Shown: piece by piece, positions 23,890 to 36,642 of the stretch | How positions within the stretch are numbered: position 1 is the first letter of the stretch | How the letters are laid out: the number at the start of each line of letters is the position of its first letter | Source of the DNA: Cervus elaphus | Taxonomy: Eukaryota; Chordata; Mammalia; Artiodactyla; Cervidae | NCBI RefSeq assembly: GCF_910594005.1 | Contig: NC_057832.1 | Coordinates: forward strand, 101,071,152 to 101,135,151 | DNA: 64,000 nt | Reading direction: 5' to 3' | Translations under genes and position numbers: made by a program | The notes under the pieces: generated by a model | Database searches by the model: none | The model's input: the letters and a program-made list of their open reading frames with translations, nothing else | Told to the model about the DNA's origin: nothing

Positions 23890-24640
23890 CTACATGCCTG
23901 ATCATTCTGCAGGTCAGAAAACCTTGAAACCACTTTTTACTCACATCGTCCTCTCTTTCTGCAGCACCCCTGTTCTCTCTCATCTCCCTCAACTAACTCC
24001 ACCATTAACCCTACTGCTGCTGGATTACTGCACTAAGGTCAATCTATTTGTCCCTTTCTTCAATTATTCTTTGCCACTGCTACCAGATTAATCTGCTAGA
24101 TACCGTGGTATTCTTCATTTCAAAATCATACACCCCTCCTTTTCTTCAGAACACAGATAGTGGTTTTAAACGTCCCCAGATACTTTGAAACCCCTCTCCT
24201 TAAAAGGTGGAACCTAATGCCCGCCTTCTCCCTGCCTTGAGGGTGGGCTGAATCCACTGGCTTGCTTCTAAGGAATAGAACTCTCGCAAGAGTTTCCAAA
24301 TCCCTGACCCACGAACCACAGAAATTGTTAAGAGACCATAAAATGCTTGTTTAGTTCTAAGCCACTAAATTCAAGGGTAATTTGTTACATGGCAATAGAT
24401 TACTAATTCAGAAGGTCTTTCTACTGCCCAGTGGATCAAATCCAAACTCTGCGGGACACAAGGTCTTCCCCAAACTGTTCCTACTTTATCTTCAAGAACA
24501 AACACCTGCTTCAGTCTAAAGGCCAGTTATTTCACTGACCTCATGTAACATGGTAAAATTCCGCTTCTTTAACTTATGCTATTCTCACATGAAATGTCCT
24601 TTGAGTCTCCCTACTAACCTAAATTCAACACTTTTTTTGG
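23890..24640 (+). repeat. L2 LINE relic, sense, split by an LTR
   Basis: L2-like text 'ctgctggattactgcac' and 'gctaccagattaatctgc' lies before the LTR, and 'ggatcaaatccaaactctgc' with 'caaggtcttccccaaact' after it. This is the normal L2 order with the LTR removed. Confidence 0.55.
24152..24406 (+). mobile_element. MLT1-type solo LTR relic
   Basis: An ERVL-MaLR LTR: 'gatactttgaaacccctc' for the early part and the diagnostic end 'ttctaagccactaaattca' and 'ttacatggcaatagattact'. Flanking copies of ttcagaa (24,145-24,151 and 24,407-24,413) fit its short target duplication. No internal retroviral genes are present. Confidence 0.7.
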
Positions 24641-24889
24641 GCTCAGTTCTAAGTCTACCTACCAAAGAAATGCTTCTATTTTGCAATGTATATAAATAAA
24701 CACATATTTGATTTCCAAAACTATCTTTAAGTTATAGGGAGAAATCATGACTTTGCTACCCTTACATTCCCCATGTTAATGGAAACATACTTTTTTGTTT
24801 AGAACTAACTTTTATGACCCTTCCTTCAAAAAGAAAGCTTTGAATATCTTTTAAGAGAGGACATATACAATAAAGTTTACTTTGTTTAA

Positions 24890-26105
24890 AAAGCGTCAAA
24901 TAGTTTGAGAGGATAATTTGGTATTAAACACCACCAAAAAAACTACATGATCTACAAATAAGCAATTCCACTTTCAAGAATCTGTTTTATAAATACAAGT
25001 AAGCAAAAATATAGGTACAAAGATATCCTCCACAGCATTGTTTATAGTAGGGAAAACTCAGAAGCAACATAAAATATACCAATACAGGAAAAGTTAAACT
25101 AGACTACCAAAGGTCCATTTTAGAAAATGAAACAGGTCTACATGTACTGACCTGTTCTGACTGCAATGATATAATACGTAAAAAAAAGTTTCACAAAGAG
25201 AATAAAATATTTAAGAATAAATTTAATAACACGTATAAAATCCTTCTGAGGAAAACTTTATATAACATTCCTAAAAAGCTACAAATGAGGAACTTAACAA
25301 ACAGAAAGACATTTCTTATTTTGGAACAGAACAAGCCAACATCATAAAAATGTCAATTTGTTATAAGTCAATTTATCAATGTAATACAATTCCCATAAAT
25401 ATACCAATAATTCTTTTCAATGAAGCTGAAAAATTGATACAGAGCTTCATATTAAAAATACATGTGCAAGAACAGCCAGGAAAACATCAAATGGCAGAGG
25501 GGAGGACTAGGCCTCCCAAACATTAAATTATGCTATAAAGCCTCTGAAGTGAAAAGTGTGCTACCGGCCCACAAGCAGACAGACAAATCAGCGGGGTAGT
25601 ACAGCAAGCTCAAAACCAGAATGTTAGTACTGCTTATGATAAAAGAGGGAGTCTAAAAATCACTAGGGCAAAAACTGATTTTTTAATAAATGGTTAAAGC
25701 AATTGATTAGTCATTTAGAAAAAGATAAAATTCATACCATAAAGAACAGACTCCAAACAAATCAGAGATCTAAATGTAAAACAATGAAGCCAATATAAGT
25801 ACGAGAGGGAAAAATGGCAAATTCATCTCTAAACTTGATACAAGGAAGGACACACTAACTATGAGTCAAAATCAGGAAGAATAAAAGACTGATAATTTGA
25901 TTACATAAAAATGTTTAACAATTTTTTCTGCATGGCAAAAAAAATCATTTTGGTTAATAAAAGATAAAAGATAAAACGGGAGAAAATATTTGCATTCATA
26001 TTACAGATAAAGGGCTAACATCCATAATACATAAAGAAGACTTAAAATTGAGGAAATAAAGACAACTAACTTGACAGAAAAACGGGAAAGGACATGATAT
26101 ACAAA
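24890..26105 (+). mobile_element. L1-type LINE relic, sense
   Basis: ORF2 3' region phrases such as 'caattcccataaatatacc', 'acaagccaacatcataaaaa' and 'ggctaacatccataatacat'. Stops are frequent. After a SINE (26,107-26,315) and a CA repeat it continues as 'atgaaaagatgttcag' to about 26,520. Confidence 0.7.
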
Positions 26106-26106
26106 T

Positions 26107-26315
26107 GTATGCATGCGTGCTCAGTCACGTCTGGCTCTTTGCAACCCCATGGACTGTAGCCCGCCAGGCTCCTCTGTCCATGCGATTATCCTGGCATCAA
26201 TACTGGAGTGAGATGCTCCAGGGGATCTTCCTGATCCAGGGATCGAATCTGTGCCTCCTGCATCTCCTGCACTGGTAGGTGAATTCTTTACCACTGAGCC
26301 ACCTGGAAAGTCCCA
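26107..26315 (-). mobile_element. Bov-tA SINE, antisense, nested in L1
   Basis: Complete antisense unit, 'gcgtgctcagtcacgtctgg' to 'gccacctggaaagtccc'. The L1 reading resumes beyond it. Confidence 0.92.
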
Positions 26316-26319
26316 TGAA

Positions 26320-26361
26320 TACACACATACACACACACACACATATGCAGACACACACACA
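26320..26361 (+). repeat. (CA)n microsatellite, interrupted
   Basis: CA repeats with TA and GC interruptions, a few bases beyond the head end of the antisense SINE. Confidence 0.85.
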
Positions 26362-26519
26362 AAGTATACACATATGAAAAGATGTTCAGTTTTGTTTATA
26401 AAAGAAATACAAATTGAAATTACACTGAGATGTTATTTCTGATCTATCTGATTGGCAAAAATGAAACAGTATGAAAAGTCACAGTTTGGCCAGGATATAG
26501 AGAACTAGGCACCCTCATA

Positions 26520-27560
26520 TGCTGCCCGGAGGAATGGCCAGTTCCAGGGCTGAGGCAGAGACAGTACAGGAGGAGGACCACTGTGTTCCAGAAAGTGCGG
26601 ATGCGTCAGCGAACCGTGCAGATGTGCCAAAATTACACAGCAGTCAGCTTCAGGAGGCACCTATTGGCCAAATCTAAGGCAATTAGAGCTTCAAAATAAG
26701 TAAAGATAAGAATAGAGTAAGAATTCATGAGTCTAATCTCATATTTTTTTTCAGTGAGAGATAAGGGAACACTTTGTGGAAGAAAGCCAGTGAATAAATG
26801 AAGAGGGAATGATGAAATTTTAAATCACCATTGGGCAACCATCATAAGACTAACTGATTCAGTCAAGAATCATCCATGGATTCCAAAGCCTATAAATCTG
26901 AGGAGCAATAGTTTATTAATGAAAAACATCACTCCACAAGATAGTTACTGTTTGAAAAGAGGGAGAGAGTAACACTGGTCAAACCTGGCAGATAGGGCCT
27001 TAACCAAAGGCTCAAGGTCAACATGGCCAGAAGTGAGACAAACGGACATTGTGTGCTTCTGAAAATGATGTACTGAGAAGAACACAGTGTCCCCTGCGCA
27101 GCATTGCTGCCAAAAGCACAAAACCTGAACCTCAACAGGAGGCGACTTCAAACAAACCAAAACTGAAGGATATGCGAATAATAACCGACTTACTCCTCAA
27201 AACTGTCAATGCCATGAAACACAAAGACGGAAAAACTGTTTCAGGTGAAAGGCGACCAGATGCAACGTATGGCCCAGCATTTTCCTACTATAAAGACATT
27301 TTGGGAATAACTGATGGAATCCAAGATCTGTACCTAGATAATATTATTGGATCACTGGTAATTTTCTAATTTTGAAAAAGAATAAACAAGGAGAATGAAG
27401 ATCTGACTGAGAATGCATAACCTGCACCTAATGATAAGGAAACTTCAGACAAATACAGAAGAAGGAATTTAAAAACTGTCAATCTGATGAAAGACAAACT
27501 GCAGGAACACTCCAGGAGAAAGGACGGTAAACATGCAACAAGTAAATGTGACATATAACC
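26520..27560. other. Unassigned, probably old repeat
   Basis: No gene is recognised. Several purine-rich blocks recur in diverged form ('aaaactgtcaatgccatgaa' near 27,200 and 'aaaactgtcaatctgatgaa' near 27,473). They point to a partly duplicated ancient element, perhaps the upstream part of the L1M-like relic that follows. Confidence 0.4.
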
Positions 27561-27880
27561 TTAGACTGGATCTCACACCACAGGGGAAAATGTTATAAAG
27601 GACAACATTAGGTCAACTGACAGACTGTGACATAGACAGTAGATTAGATAAGAATATTTTAACAATGTAAATTTATGAAATAGTTTCTGTTGTATAAGTG
27701 AACATCCCTGTTCTCAGGAAATACACACTAAGATATCCAGGGGTAAAGGGCCATGATATATGTAACATTCTCAAATGATCCAGAAAAAATACATTGATAC
27801 ACACACACACACATACAAATACAGAACAAGAAAATACACACAAATGATAAAGTAAATGGGGAAAGTGTTAACAGTAAGAG
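27560..27880 (+). repeat. L1M/HAL1-like 3'-end relic
   Basis: Block 'ctgttctcaggaaatacaca' followed by 'ggggtaaagggccatgatat' and 'attctcaaatgatccag' matches a widespread old mammalian LINE 3' end. The exact family is from memory. A short (CA)n is at 27,799-27,812. Confidence 0.45.
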
Positions 27881-30065
27881 AATCTAAGAAAAAATAGTTT
27901 TTCTTTGCATTATCCTTGGGCTTTTTTCCCAACCTTCACTTTTAATGGTCCATCCTCTAAATGAAACTATTACTCAGAATTACCATAAAACAGATTAAGA
28001 TCAGCAGTCTTCAAAAAGAAACTACACTAAAAGTTACAGCTTAAATATTTTAACAATAACCATTATTTCCTAAGTGTTCATTTGAGAGAGAAGGTGTCTC
28101 AAAACAGCCATGCTAGATCCTAAGGAAAACACAACTGGAAAGAAGGTGAAATGTGCAAAAGAAATTCCATGACATGTGGCTAAGATAGTAAGTTTCTCTA
28201 GAGTCAGGTTACCTGCCTCTGAACTTGGGCTCCAAGTCATGAGCTTTCCTAAACTTCGATAGTCTATAAAGTGGGAATGATAATACTATCTATTTCCTAG
28301 GGCTTTTGTGGGATTGATGGAACAATAGGTGGGGGAGGGGAACTCCACATTTTTGCAAAATGCCCAACACATGGTAAGCTCTCATTATTACTATTGCTGT
28401 TATATCATTACCTTTGTATTGTAACATATCTGACACAGAGTAATGGGGCTTTTGGTAACTAACTGCAAAGAATACCAGAGAAGAATTCATGTTTATCCAG
28501 AACCAAAATATAAAGATGCTCTGATTTTAAGGGCCAGTTTTTAAGGCAGAATAGCCCTGGGGATGGGGGGGGGAAGGTCCTCTACCAAATTCTCAAGACT
28601 TGATGAAAGTATCAGTTGAAAATATCTCATTCTTCCCCATCTCATTTCTATGTTCACCAAGTTAAAGTCCAAACTTTATCCTTTTGACCAGATTACAACT
28701 GACCAGAGTAACCTTGGCAGATTACCTGGCTGGGATGCTCAATATCCTGTAAGCTTGTAATTCTGCTTAGCTTACTTAACATCGTCCAGTCTCACAGTCC
28801 TCATCAACTCTGAAAGAACTGATAATATCAAAACTCTTTCCCTGCAAGGTCACACACTGGAGAGGCCCAATCAGACCGCAGTTTCCCTCCTCCTGAAGGC
28901 CTGCCTGAGCGGTCAGTGGCTTCCCTCCCTGACGGGAATGTAACTACCACTGTGGACGTGCTAACTTTCCAGAAACATCTATCAAGGGTGGACCATCTGT
29001 CTCCATTAGCCGCAGGACACCTAATGGACACTGCGAGCAATTCAATACTCACTGATTAAGAAACACCAGCCTTCCAGAGAACCCGCACTGGGTACCAATC
29101 GATAACTTTGTGTTAATCACTCAAAAATGAGGGGGAACGTGGCTGAGTTAACCCTGAAATTAATTTTAACCTTTCAGGCAACATATTTCAGAACACTTCA
29201 AAAAAACTAATTTTAAGCATAAATATCACACAAGTTCACCATATAAATACATAAAAACGCTCACACTGTATAACACCCACAGAGTCAGTATCGGAAACAA
29301 TTTACTAATAATGCTGATTTCTAGTATGACTCAGTAAGATTTTCTTTGAACCTTCAGATAATCTTCAGTAAAACCCAAGAATCTCTTTTAAAAATAAAGA
29401 GAATATCCAGCTATTGTTCCTAAATGTTCACTTTCTCTTAGCAGCTTTTAACATATTTATCTTCTCTCACCATCAAAGGTAGCAGAAATATACACACAAT
29501 ATAAATAAATTCTATGTCCTGTTTGCCATCTTCTGTATTTTTCTACTGAAAGAAATGACAAAATTCTCTTCTTGTTTCTCATTCTTATAGGAGAAAAAAT
29601 AAATATCCAAGAGGAATGAACAAACTCCTAAGAGACCTCCTTCATGCTTCCTCTATGTAAGTACAGACTTTCTGGACACTGTCCCCACCCCCCCGCCCCA
29701 AGTCCCTCTTCTCCACACCAGCACTTTCTGAAAACAATACCTCCTAACACCGTGAACAGCCTTTTCCTTAAGTGACACAAACATCAAATGTCCCTTCAAA
29801 ATTTAAGAGATAAAAAAATTTCCTCCATCTTTGCTTCAGGTCTCATTCTCCAAATTTCTTTAGCACATAGAGAGAAGTATGGTCCTATACCCTACAAGGT
29901 TAATGGCAGTATTAACCTAAGCCTATGCTTACTTACCGTTTTTAGTAAATAATGTTCAAAGTTCAAAAGGTTAAAAAAAAAAAGTATTCCCTGCCCTCCA
30001 GCTATCTACTTCCTTCACCTAAAGACATGAAAATGTTATAGTTCATTTTTTATCCTTCCGAGATG
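27881..30065. other. Non-coding DNA with a MIR relic
   Basis: A sense MIR copy lies at about 28,200-28,405 ('gttacctgcctctgaactt', 'ataaagtgggaatgataata', 'aatgcccaacacatgg'). Otherwise I see no gene. The minus-strand frame at 28,828-29,052 has no splice context. Confidence 0.5.
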
Positions 30066-30152
30066 TTCTTTTCTTTTCTATCCGTCCACCATTGTTTATC
30101 CATCCACCATTGTTCTTTCTTTTCTTTTCTATCTATCCATCCGTCCATCTCC
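30066..30152 (+). repeat. Pyrimidine-rich duplicated block
   Basis: The string ttcttttcttttctatc occurs twice (about 30,066 and 30,117). Each copy is followed by ATCC/GTCC tetranucleotide runs and 'caccattgtt' phrases. It is a short, imperfect tandem duplication with near-complete strand asymmetry. Confidence 0.7.
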
Positions 30153-30539
30153 TTTTTTAGACTCTTCTATGCTTTATCCTTATCTAAGATAGTATCTTCA
30201 AGAATATAGCATATCAGAATATAACGGGCTTCCTTTTTCTATCTTACTGGCTATATAGGACTTTTAAAATATGTTGAAACCAGTTTCTGTGGTCCTACTC
30301 TTCTTGTTCCACCAATTCATTAAACATACACTGTGCTGGACAGGTCCACCTGATATAAAATGGATACATACACATTCCACTCCCAAATGTAAATATCTTC
30401 TACATACTAGATCATGTTCTATCAACCCAAAAATTGGTGGGTGGCATCATTGTACTGGGGTTACACAGAATAAAGTTCTCTTTAGCAGATATTTAAAGGT
30501 GAAATGTCATTGCATCTGCAACTTATATTCAAGTGGTTA

Positions 30540-30700
30540 AAGAAAATCATACAAATATATATACCACATTTGATTCAAAACATGTACATACACAGAGCAT
30601 GACGCAAGCGTGGCAAAAATGCTAATAACCAATTCGTCTAGAAGGGTTAACAGGTGTTCACATTACTGTTTTCCTAAGGGTTTGACATTTTCAAAATAAA
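30540..30700 (+). repeat. L1M/HAL1-like 3'-end relic
   Basis: Ends 'ttgacattttcaaaataaaa', with 'gcgtggcaaaaatgctaata' before it. It is the same old family as the relic at 27,560. Confidence 0.4.
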
Positions 30701-33700
30701 AAGATGGGGTAATAAAGGAACTTCCACAAAGGTCCCCTCATTTACTACCCTAAAACATACAACTGTCCCTTCTGGACTCCCAGGCCTATGTCCTAACCAA
30801 ACCCAATCCCACCCCTTCTACTCTCCCCCAAAAGAAAATTAAAAGAAATTCTTTAGCTATTCTTCTCAAACTGCTCAAATGTTGTGGCTCCTTTGGGTCT
30901 TCTCCTACTGCTCAAGTCCTTCTCCCTTCTCTCTCCTTGTCTAGTTCTTTGGGGACACTCAGACATTTACTGCATCTTTTCATGGCCTAAGCACTGAGAA
31001 CCCAGCAAGAGAGTAAGTACCCAGAGGAAGAAGCTCTGGATGAAGAATTCTTTTGTAATCCCTACAGCACCCAGTTCAAAAAGCGTTTATTGAAATAATA
31101 GGTTTTTTCAAACAAAGAAGGGCATGGGAACTACTGGTAAGCAATGAGAGAAAGGTCTCGAATCTCAGTCTTTTTAGAAAATCTTCTCCAGTCTCCTCAT
31201 CTTTTTCTCCAACACGTTAAACTCATCTTTCCTAACCTTCCAGACTGCCATGACTGTCCACTCCCTGATACAATGACAGATTATCCTAGTGAGAATGGAA
31301 AAACCTGTTTCACAATCCCAAATAAAGCAACCCTAGAAGTGAGAATAGCCAATTCTCTTACATTTTATTTATATGACGTTACTCAACACAGTAATACACT
31401 GTCAACAATTTGCAGGAAAAAAAAAAAAGTACCTCTCAGTCATCTGTCTATGGAATATTCCTGCATGGCACTCTTCCACCAGTTTGAAACTAAGGGAGAC
31501 CAGCCTCTGGATGTGTGTCTACTTTGGTTAATCACGAGGCAGCTATCATGTCAACTAAGACAACAAGCTGTGTCTAACAACAATACATTTTGGAAAAGTT
31601 AATTCACTAATAAGATACAATACAAAGGATACCTACTAAAAAACTGGAACGCTTCTTGAAATAAGACTCAAGTTGAAATTTTACAAATGTAAAACAGGAA
31701 AATTCTAAATCTATTTCATTTTTCTCACTTGAGTATAAGTCACAAGCCTGGAAGAGAGCCTGTAGTTCAAGCCTCCAAAAAGTGAGGTCCAGAGAGGTTA
31801 AAACCCCCAATTCAAACACCCCACCACTAGCAAATTCAAGTCAAGCTAGGTTTAGAACTCATATACTCTTTTCAGGCTTCTCTGCCCATGGTGACCTCTC
31901 AATTTCAGAAATTAACTTTCTGGAAAAAAAAAAAAAAAACGTTCTGTCTGAAAAAAGTAGCGGGAACGAGGAAAGGGAAGACTTAACTGTAGTCAGCTAT
32001 GCCACTAACCAGGTGTTAAAATTAAGTAAACTATCTCATCTACAGAATAAGGAGACAGAATTCAATTAGCTCTGAAGCCCTGGAGAGTTAGATGGAGTAC
32101 ACTCTGATTCGTGAGAGTGGCGGAAGTAATAGCTGTGTATTTAACACAAATTTGACTCAATCACATTTTTTATACCAAACTTAGTTAGAGCTTAGGCAAT
32201 TTAAAAACATTATTGTTAACTCAAACCACACCTTTTTTTTTTACCAAAATTTTCATAAATACAAAGAATCTCAAAATTCATTATCTACTATTATCTACAT
32301 TTTGGCAGGACGTCCTTTAGCACAAAATTTAAACTTCAATCTGAAACCTATTCGAATGCCTATTTAAATATCCCAAAGAGTTTGGAAAGTTATACATTTC
32401 ACAGTTATTTTCCATTCAGCATGGCATCCGCTATAGAAACATACTCACATCTTTAGAAATAGAAATATTCAGAAATAGTCTGCACCGGCATCTTGTCAGA
32501 GAAAAGCCTGCCTTTGGCTCTGGGCTGCCATTTAGTCAGACTAACAAGAATGCCTGTGGGAACTGTCAGTTGTTACTGGGCTACCCATACCAGGAACGGG
32601 AAAGGCAAAAGGAGAAGGAAAAAAACAGAAGAAACAGAAAAGAACCCAAGAGTAGGCGGGGGGAAAGGAAGGAAATCAAGAGAGTTAAAGAACACAGAAA
32701 AACAGAAAGACAGGAGAATAAGCAAGAGGAATGGCCTGTCAGTACCCCAGCATCCACAAGCCTTCGGACAGGCTGCAGACACCTTGAAGTGTTCCTGTTT
32801 GTTTTTCTTTTGTTCAGTTCTGGACAGAAAGTTTGTGCAGAGAGGACATGTTTACTTGTGCCTGCTCCTAGACTCCGTGTCAAGGATTAGGTTTCCAACA
32901 TATGAACAGTAACACAGAAGGAGCTCCGATCCAAAATACACTAGACTGTTTACCGGGAATGTCCAGGACCTGACATGTTCCTAATGACTCATCTTTCCAG
33001 AGTGTGGATCTCTTAACTCCACAAGAGCACTGTGATCCAAAAAGATGTTTTAGCAAGTACTATGTATATTTATACAAATGCAATTCAGTGGTTTCAAACA
33101 ACTGGTGCTGTCCAAAGAAAACAAGGAAATACAGTCCTCTAAAGGAGGGCATTTCCAGTCAGATCCTCAGGATGCCACTGCGGTCGACCCTCAACCACAT
33201 GGGCCCCTTCCTCAGCAAAGCGGCTGAAACCTCAGACACAGAAGGAGCCCAGGATCTCATGCCATCATCACGTCCCCCACACATGAGCAAACGCTCTACA
33301 GCTATTATTAGCCATGGTTTCTTCCACAGATGATCACTTTAAAAATCATTTTAAAGCCAATCTGTTGCTGGAAATATTTCTGTTTTTTAGAATTGTAAAT
33401 GATCTTCTATTACTGAAAAATATGTGTCTTGAAAATATCCTGCAGCTGATATGAAATGACTAAATAGGGTACTGATACACTAAGCCTATGAAGTCCTTGT
33501 TCTAAACTGCTAGTTAGGTGTGAACAAAGACATACGTGAGGCACGGAACAAACGCCTCTGTTCAGAAAAATTAATAGCAGGAGGAATCTTCATTTTGAAC
33601 CCTCTAAAAGTGGGAGCAAGCAAGGATTTTGGTACCTTTTTCATGAAAATAGGAGAAGTCTGCAAGCACAGTAACTTCATCAGTTAACTAAAAAGTATAA

Positions 33701-34185
33701 AACAGGTAACAGATTTCAAAGATAAAATCTAAAGAAAGGAAAACAACAACAACAAAAAATCTAAAGAAAGGCTATGAATGGCATTTTATTTAAAAATACT
33801 TTTCACTTGTTATCAGGTACCTGGATTTTTAGGCAATGAGCATGAAGACTGACAAGTCATCACAAATTCTATTGGGGCAGAGCCTATAAAAAAAGATATT
33901 ACACAATTTTTAAAAGATAAAAATTAGAAAAAGCTGAAGGGGTATTACTGACACAAAGACAAAGCCGATGAGGTAAGTGTTGCAAGTATAACTAGCAAAG
34001 ATTAATCTATGGAAACAAAAAAGCAAAAAATGGTAATTCTAGACTTTTACAAAATGGACAATAGGTGCCATGAATGGATGCTACATCAATATAAAAACAG
34101 AAAGCACAGAGTTGTCAATGACAATGAACAGATAAGAAGCCTGATGTAGTTGTGAATATTATGAAAAGATTCAGTACTAACAAAA
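30701..34185. other. Non-coding DNA, several shadow frames
   Basis: The open frames at 31,144-31,602, 32,493-32,912 and 33,004-33,333 have low-complexity or biased content, no recognised domain and no consistent splice borders. A MIR-like antisense piece lies near 31,770-31,870 ('gaggtccagagaggttaaaa', 'ggtttagaactcatatact'). A-rich simple sequence is at 33,735-33,765. Confidence 0.5.
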
Positions 34186-34465
34186 AGTGAAAGTCACTCA
34201 GCCATGTCCGACTCTGAGACTGTATAGTCCATGGGATTCTCCAGGCCAGAATACTGGAGTGGGTAGCCTTTCCCTTCTCCAGGAGATCTTCCCAACTCAG
34301 GAATTGAACCAGGGTCTCCTGCATTGCCGGGATTCTTTACCAGCTGAGCCACCAGGGAAGTCCAAGAATACTGGAGTGGGTAGCCTATCCCTTCGCCAGA
34401 GGATCTTCCCAACCCAGGAATCGAACCGGGGTCTCCTGCATTGCAGGCAGATTCTTTACCAACTT
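34186..34465 (-). mobile_element. Bov SINE (two units), antisense
   Basis: First unit from 'gtgaaagtcactcagccatg' to 'gccaccagggaagtcc', then a second partial unit 'aagaatactggagtgggtag' to 'gcagattctttaccaac'. The plus-strand frame at 34,187-34,513 is SINE sequence. Confidence 0.92.
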
Positions 34466-34808
34466 TTAATAAGTTGTACAATAACTAATAGAAATATTAA
34501 GCAAGTTCCCTAGTAGCCCAAATATCGCCCAGTGCTTCTTTCGTGGAGATGAAAGCCGCAGAAGATTTCAGCGAGGGCCAAAAACTTTTCCACAGTGGAG
34601 TGTTTGGGTTCAGGGAATTTTCACGTCCTCTGACTTAGATGCTTGTATGTCTGGAAAGTATGGAAAAGCGTGCCCTTGAGACCCCTCCCTAACTCCTGAA
34701 GGAAAGAGGGCCAAACACGCTGCACACAGACTAATTCAAGGAGTCCTGGACTGCCTGATAGTTGAAACTCAGAAGCAACACCCTACAAGGAGGCCAGTCT
34801 TGATTAAC

Positions 34809-35000
34809 AGGGCTTCCCTTGTGGTTCAGCTAGTAAAGAATCTGCCTACCATGCGGGAGACCTGGGTTCAATCCCTGGGTTGGGAAGATTCCCCTGGAGA
34901 AGGGAAAGGCTACTCACTCTAGTATTCTGGCCTAGAGAATTCCATGGACTGTACAGTCCATGGGGTCGCAAAGAATCAGACACAACTGAGCGACTTTCAC
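34809..35000 (+). mobile_element. Bov-tA SINE, sense
   Basis: Begins with the tRNA-Glu-derived head 'gggcttcccttgtggttcag' and ends 'ctgagcgactttcact'. It contains the family's 22-base palindrome around an internal TGTACA at 34,950-34,955. It faces the SINE at 34,186-34,465. Confidence 0.95.
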
Positions 35001-35254
35001 TAAGCTAAAGTACTCCTATGAGGGTTCACAGTCCTAATACAATGTGAAAAAACTCAATCACAGCACTTTAAGGCCAGAAACACCTTACTCCACCAAGCCC
35101 TCATTTTACAGGTGAGCAACCTGTGGCACAGACTTGGGACACTCAGAAGGTTCTGTATGAGTGGGAACTAGAAGCCAGTGGAAAGAATACAGAGCCCCAG
35201 GCACAGCATCCAAAGAGGCAGGTACCCACTGATCATTATTCCAACCTCAATACT

Positions 35255-35519
35255 GGAGAAGGAAATGGCAACCCCCTCCACTATTCTTGCCTAGAGAATC
35301 CCGTGGACAGAGGAGCCTGGTGGGCTGCTGTCTAAGGGTCGCACAGAGTAGGACGCGACCGAAGCGACTTAGCATGCATGCATGCGTTGGAGAAGGAAAT
35401 GGCAACCCACTCCAGTGTTCTTGCCTGGAGAATCCCAGGGATAGAGGAGCCTGGTGGGCTGCCATCTACGGGGTCGCACAGAATCAGACGTAACTGAAGC
35501 GATTTAACAGTAACAGCAG
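35255..35519 (+). mobile_element. Bov-A2 SINE, sense, with target duplication
   Basis: Two Bov-A units joined by 'agcatgcatgcatgcgttgg'. Flanks are caacctcaatact (35,242-35,254) and caacctcgatact (35,520-35,532), a 13-base duplication with one change. Confidence 0.93.
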
Positions 35520-35532
35520 CAACCTCGATACT

Positions 35533-36642
35533 CGTTCCACCAAACTTAAATAAGATCAGTCACAGGACAGAAAAGAGAACTAGAAGGAAAACGCAGAAAG
35601 ATGTGGAAGTAGTATCATAAAGGACATCCACAGGGGGCTTTGGCCGACCAGAAGCCAGCCGCCTGGCTGTCAGAGAAACAGAATTGTCAGGAGCTGGAAG
35701 ACAGGACCCTCAAGAGGTATGGGAGGACAACGACGGATACTGCCAAGAGCTAGTGTGTGAAGTGCATTCACTCTCTAAAGCACAGGAAGCTTTTCAAAGG
35801 TACTGAGGGTGGGGGTGGGGAAAGGGGGACAAACTCTAAGAAAGATGAAGGGTGGGATCTCACAGCAGCACCTTCCTCTCCTCTGGTTGCTCAATGAAAA
35901 CTGGCCCATGGGCACTCTTGTCACGAAGACTGCCAAGCCCAGCCTCAAACTGTCCAGTCTAAAGGATCCAAAACTATCTCACAGATTTTGTTACAAAGAT
36001 TCTAGCAGATATTTCAGTCTAGAAATGTCTGCAGATCTGAGTAGCAAATCACATGGAGTTCTTTTCAAAGTTAAGGTAGTATCCATGAAATACAGTCTGA
36101 AACCAATTATATGGATGCTAAATCAACTCTTTAAGATTTAATGTTCAACCGTTGTATAAAGGAAATTAGAAAATAAAAGAATTTCGAGATAAAATTTAAA
36201 ACTGGTAGATGTGAAAAGCAAGGCAGACTTCGTGGCCTCAGCCCAGCTCTGCTGACTCTGCTACACAAATGATTTGTTTCCTAATCCATAAAACACACCC
36301 GTAATAAGCACTGTATGTGCCTTCCAGGAATTTGATTTAAACTAGTTAACGATCATAAAGCAATCTAAAAGTGTAAGCACTGCATGAATTCTCGGCATAA
36401 CTTTGGAAAGGCATTTGATGTTAAGTCAAGTAATAGCATCTGGTGATTAATTCGAAGGATTCACCGGAAATGAAAACTCATTAATTTATTTTTCTAACAA
36501 AAGAAGCCTGTGCTATTAACTAGTCTTGACATACCTACAAACAGGTTTAGAACATTTAAAATGTTTAGAAACCTTTCATTTTTATCCTCCCATTCCTTAC
36601 TCTTCACCTGTTTCTTTTCTATTTCCTTGCTTTCAGATAAGA
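35533..36642. other. Non-coding DNA, nothing recognised
   Basis: The plus-strand frame at 35,809-36,141 is 110 codons but has no recognisable domain and no clear splice sites. Confidence 0.5.

Noticed and set aside
31144..31602. 152-codon plus-strand frame
   Set aside because: It is the longest frame outside repeats and the CpG island, but it contains a poly-lysine run from an A-tract, shows no domain and has no splice context. Chance is the simpler explanation.
32493..32912. 139-codon plus-strand frame with a K/R/E-rich stretch
   Set aside because: The charged stretch comes from an AG-rich low-complexity tract. Another frame and the opposite strand are also open there.
34187..34513. 108-codon plus-strand frame
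   Set aside because: It is the translation of an antisense Bov SINE. The same peptide phrases recur at the other SINE copies.
34942..34963. 22-base palindrome
   Set aside because: It is part of the Bov-tA consensus and recurs in diverged form near 1,299 and 16,650, so it is not an independent regulatory site.
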